Program-made: the position numbers and the translations under genes
Shown here: piece after piece, positions 63,243 to 64,000 of the stretch
Layout: each line of letters opens with the position of its first letter
Numbering within the stretch: position 1 is the stretch's first letter
Notes under the pieces: generated by a model
What the model saw: the letters and a program-made list of their open reading frames with translations, nothing else
Databases searched by the model: none
What the model was told of the DNA's origin: nothing
Origin: Nonomuraea coxensis DSM 45129
GTDB lineage: Bacteria; Actinomycetota; Actinomycetes; Streptosporangiales; Streptosporangiaceae
Assembly: GCF_019397265.1 (NCBI RefSeq)
Contig: NZ_CP068985.1
Span: 434,001 to 498,000, forward strand
Reading direction: 5' to 3'
DNA: 64,000 bases

Positions 63243-64000
63243 CGCGGGTCGGCCGGGTGCTCCTCGCCGCGGTGGCGCTGCTCGCCGCCGCGGCCCTCGT
63301 GTGGGCGGTCGCCGGCATGTCCGAGGGCGAGCCTGGGCCGCGCCCCACGGCGTCCGGCGGTGCCACCGGCCGGCCGGACGTCGCCGGGCTGCCGCGCGTC
63401 CCCTGGGAGGGCGGCCCCGCCTACTACGACCGCTTCGCGAGCACCAAGGCCGCCGGCTGGACGAACCCGGCGTTCTTCCCCGTAGGCGTCTGGTACGAGT
63501 CCGTCATCACCCAGGACGACGTGGACAAGGACGTCGAGGCCGGCATCAACACCTACGTCGAGCTGACCGAGACCAGCGACATGGCGCTGATCAGGAGGAA
63601 CGGCCTGTTCGCCATGCCCAGCAAGCCGCTCAAGGACTACGGGGCCGAGACCGTCGCCTGGCTGATCACCGACGAGGCCGACATGTGGGCCGGTCCCGGC
63701 GACGACGGCTGGACCGGCAACTTCCCCGGCGAGGGCCCTCTCTGCATCCCCGACGACCCGCACAAGGAACGCTGCGGCTACACCGTCATGAAGACGCTGA
63801 AGGACCGGCTCCCCAAGGACGGCCGCCCGCACTACGCCAACTACGGCAAGGGCGTCATGATCTACCAGGACGACCGCCAGGCCGGCCGGTTCCTCAACGA
63901 CTACACCGACCTCGTCTCCCTCGACGTCTACTGGTACACCAGCTACTTCGCCTGCCTGGACGGCCAGAACTGGCTGCACTGGCCCGGCGAGGAGCGCTGC
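63239..64000 (+). CDS. Membrane-anchored or secreted glycoside-hydrolase-like protein, cut by the window end
   Basis: From TTG 63239 (TTGA overlap with the previous stop) an open frame of 254 codons continues to the right edge. A signal anchor (VLLAAVALLAAAALVWAVAG) is followed by a Gly/Pro/Thr linker and then a TIM-barrel-like domain: AFFPVGVWYESV, AGINTYVELTETSDMALIRR, AWLITDEADMWAG, YANYGKGVMIYQDDRQAGRF and LVSLDVYWYTSYFACLDG. The pattern resembles secreted glycoside-hydrolase-fold proteins found with actinobacterial exopolysaccharide genes. It may trim or release the product. Confidence 0.7.
   Translation, partial: MTRVGRVLLAAVALLAAAALVWAVAGMSEGEPGPRPTASGGATGRPDVAGLPRVPWEGGPAYYDRFASTKAAGWTNPAFFPVGVWYESVITQDDVDKDVEAGINTYVELTETSDMALIRRNGLFAMPSKPLKDYGAETVAWLITDEADMWAGPGDDGWTGNFPGEGPLCIPDDPHKERCGYTVMKTLKDRLPKDGRPHYANYGKGVMIYQDDRQAGRFLNDYTDLVSLDVYWYTSYFACLDGQNWLHWPGEERC

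Overview
The window is 64 kb of very GC-rich DNA with frequent GTG/TTG starts and 4-bp stop/start overlaps. With a menaquinone-type complex I locus and a Rex operator, this points to an actinobacterium, most likely a Streptosporangiales-type organism (inference from style and gene content, not from a database match). No rRNA, tRNA, CRISPR array or replication origin was seen.

Block 1 (1-21 kb) is conserved respiratory chromosome. A secreted beta-propeller gene cut by the window edge diverges from menG. A perfect Rex-type operator then precedes a long run: menaquinone reductase-like oxidoreductase (menJ-like), all fourteen complex I genes nuoA-N, and a polyprenyl diphosphate synthase. It thus couples quinone head-group methylation, side-chain synthesis and side-chain saturation to the NADH dehydrogenase that uses the quinone. 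rarD and msrA follow.

Block 2 (21.0-26.3 kb) is a lower-GC accretion zone at the 3' end of msrA. The last ~100 bp of msrA, which encode the two recycling cysteines, recur at 23.93, 24.95 and (short, fused) 26.15 kb. Between the copies lie an IS5-like transposase with a -1 frame break, an XRE-ImmA/PIN pair, a Phd/RelE-type pair, and a VapBC-like locus fused in frame to a second antitoxin/toxin pair. Differences between the msrA tails are mostly synonymous, so they look like ends of distinct functional msrA genes brought in by successive insertions. This is the most novel-looking structure in the window.

Block 3 (26.3-41.2 kb) is a mixed accessory region. It holds GNATs, a kinase-fold protein, an ArsR-SRPBCC-membrane operon with twin operators and an apparently leaderless start, a cluster of decaying genes (MerR, membrane protein, XRE/MmyB, a frameshifted secreted peptide), VOC proteins and an EamA transporter with a FadR-type regulator and operator. 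It also holds a polymorphic-toxin operon: YbaB-like protein, WXG-like protein, a 722-residue WXG-like/NUDIX/ADP-ribosyltransferase toxin and a candidate immunity gene.

Block 4 (41.4-64 kb) is a Wzx/Wzy-type exopolysaccharide locus: initiating sugar-phosphate transferase, dTDP-rhamnose genes (rmlA, B, D and two rmlC-like genes on the opposite strand), a sugar-modifying cassette (C-methyltransferase, nucleotidyltransferase, PIG-L deacetylase, epimerase, DUF4910 protein, duplicated cysteine-rich protein), flippase, glycosyltransferases, acyltransferase, two Wzz-like proteins, a 2OG-Fe(II) oxygenase, a polymerase/ligase, a WecG/TagA transferase, a GT2-GT fusion, and a secreted glycoside-hydrolase-like protein cut by the right edge.
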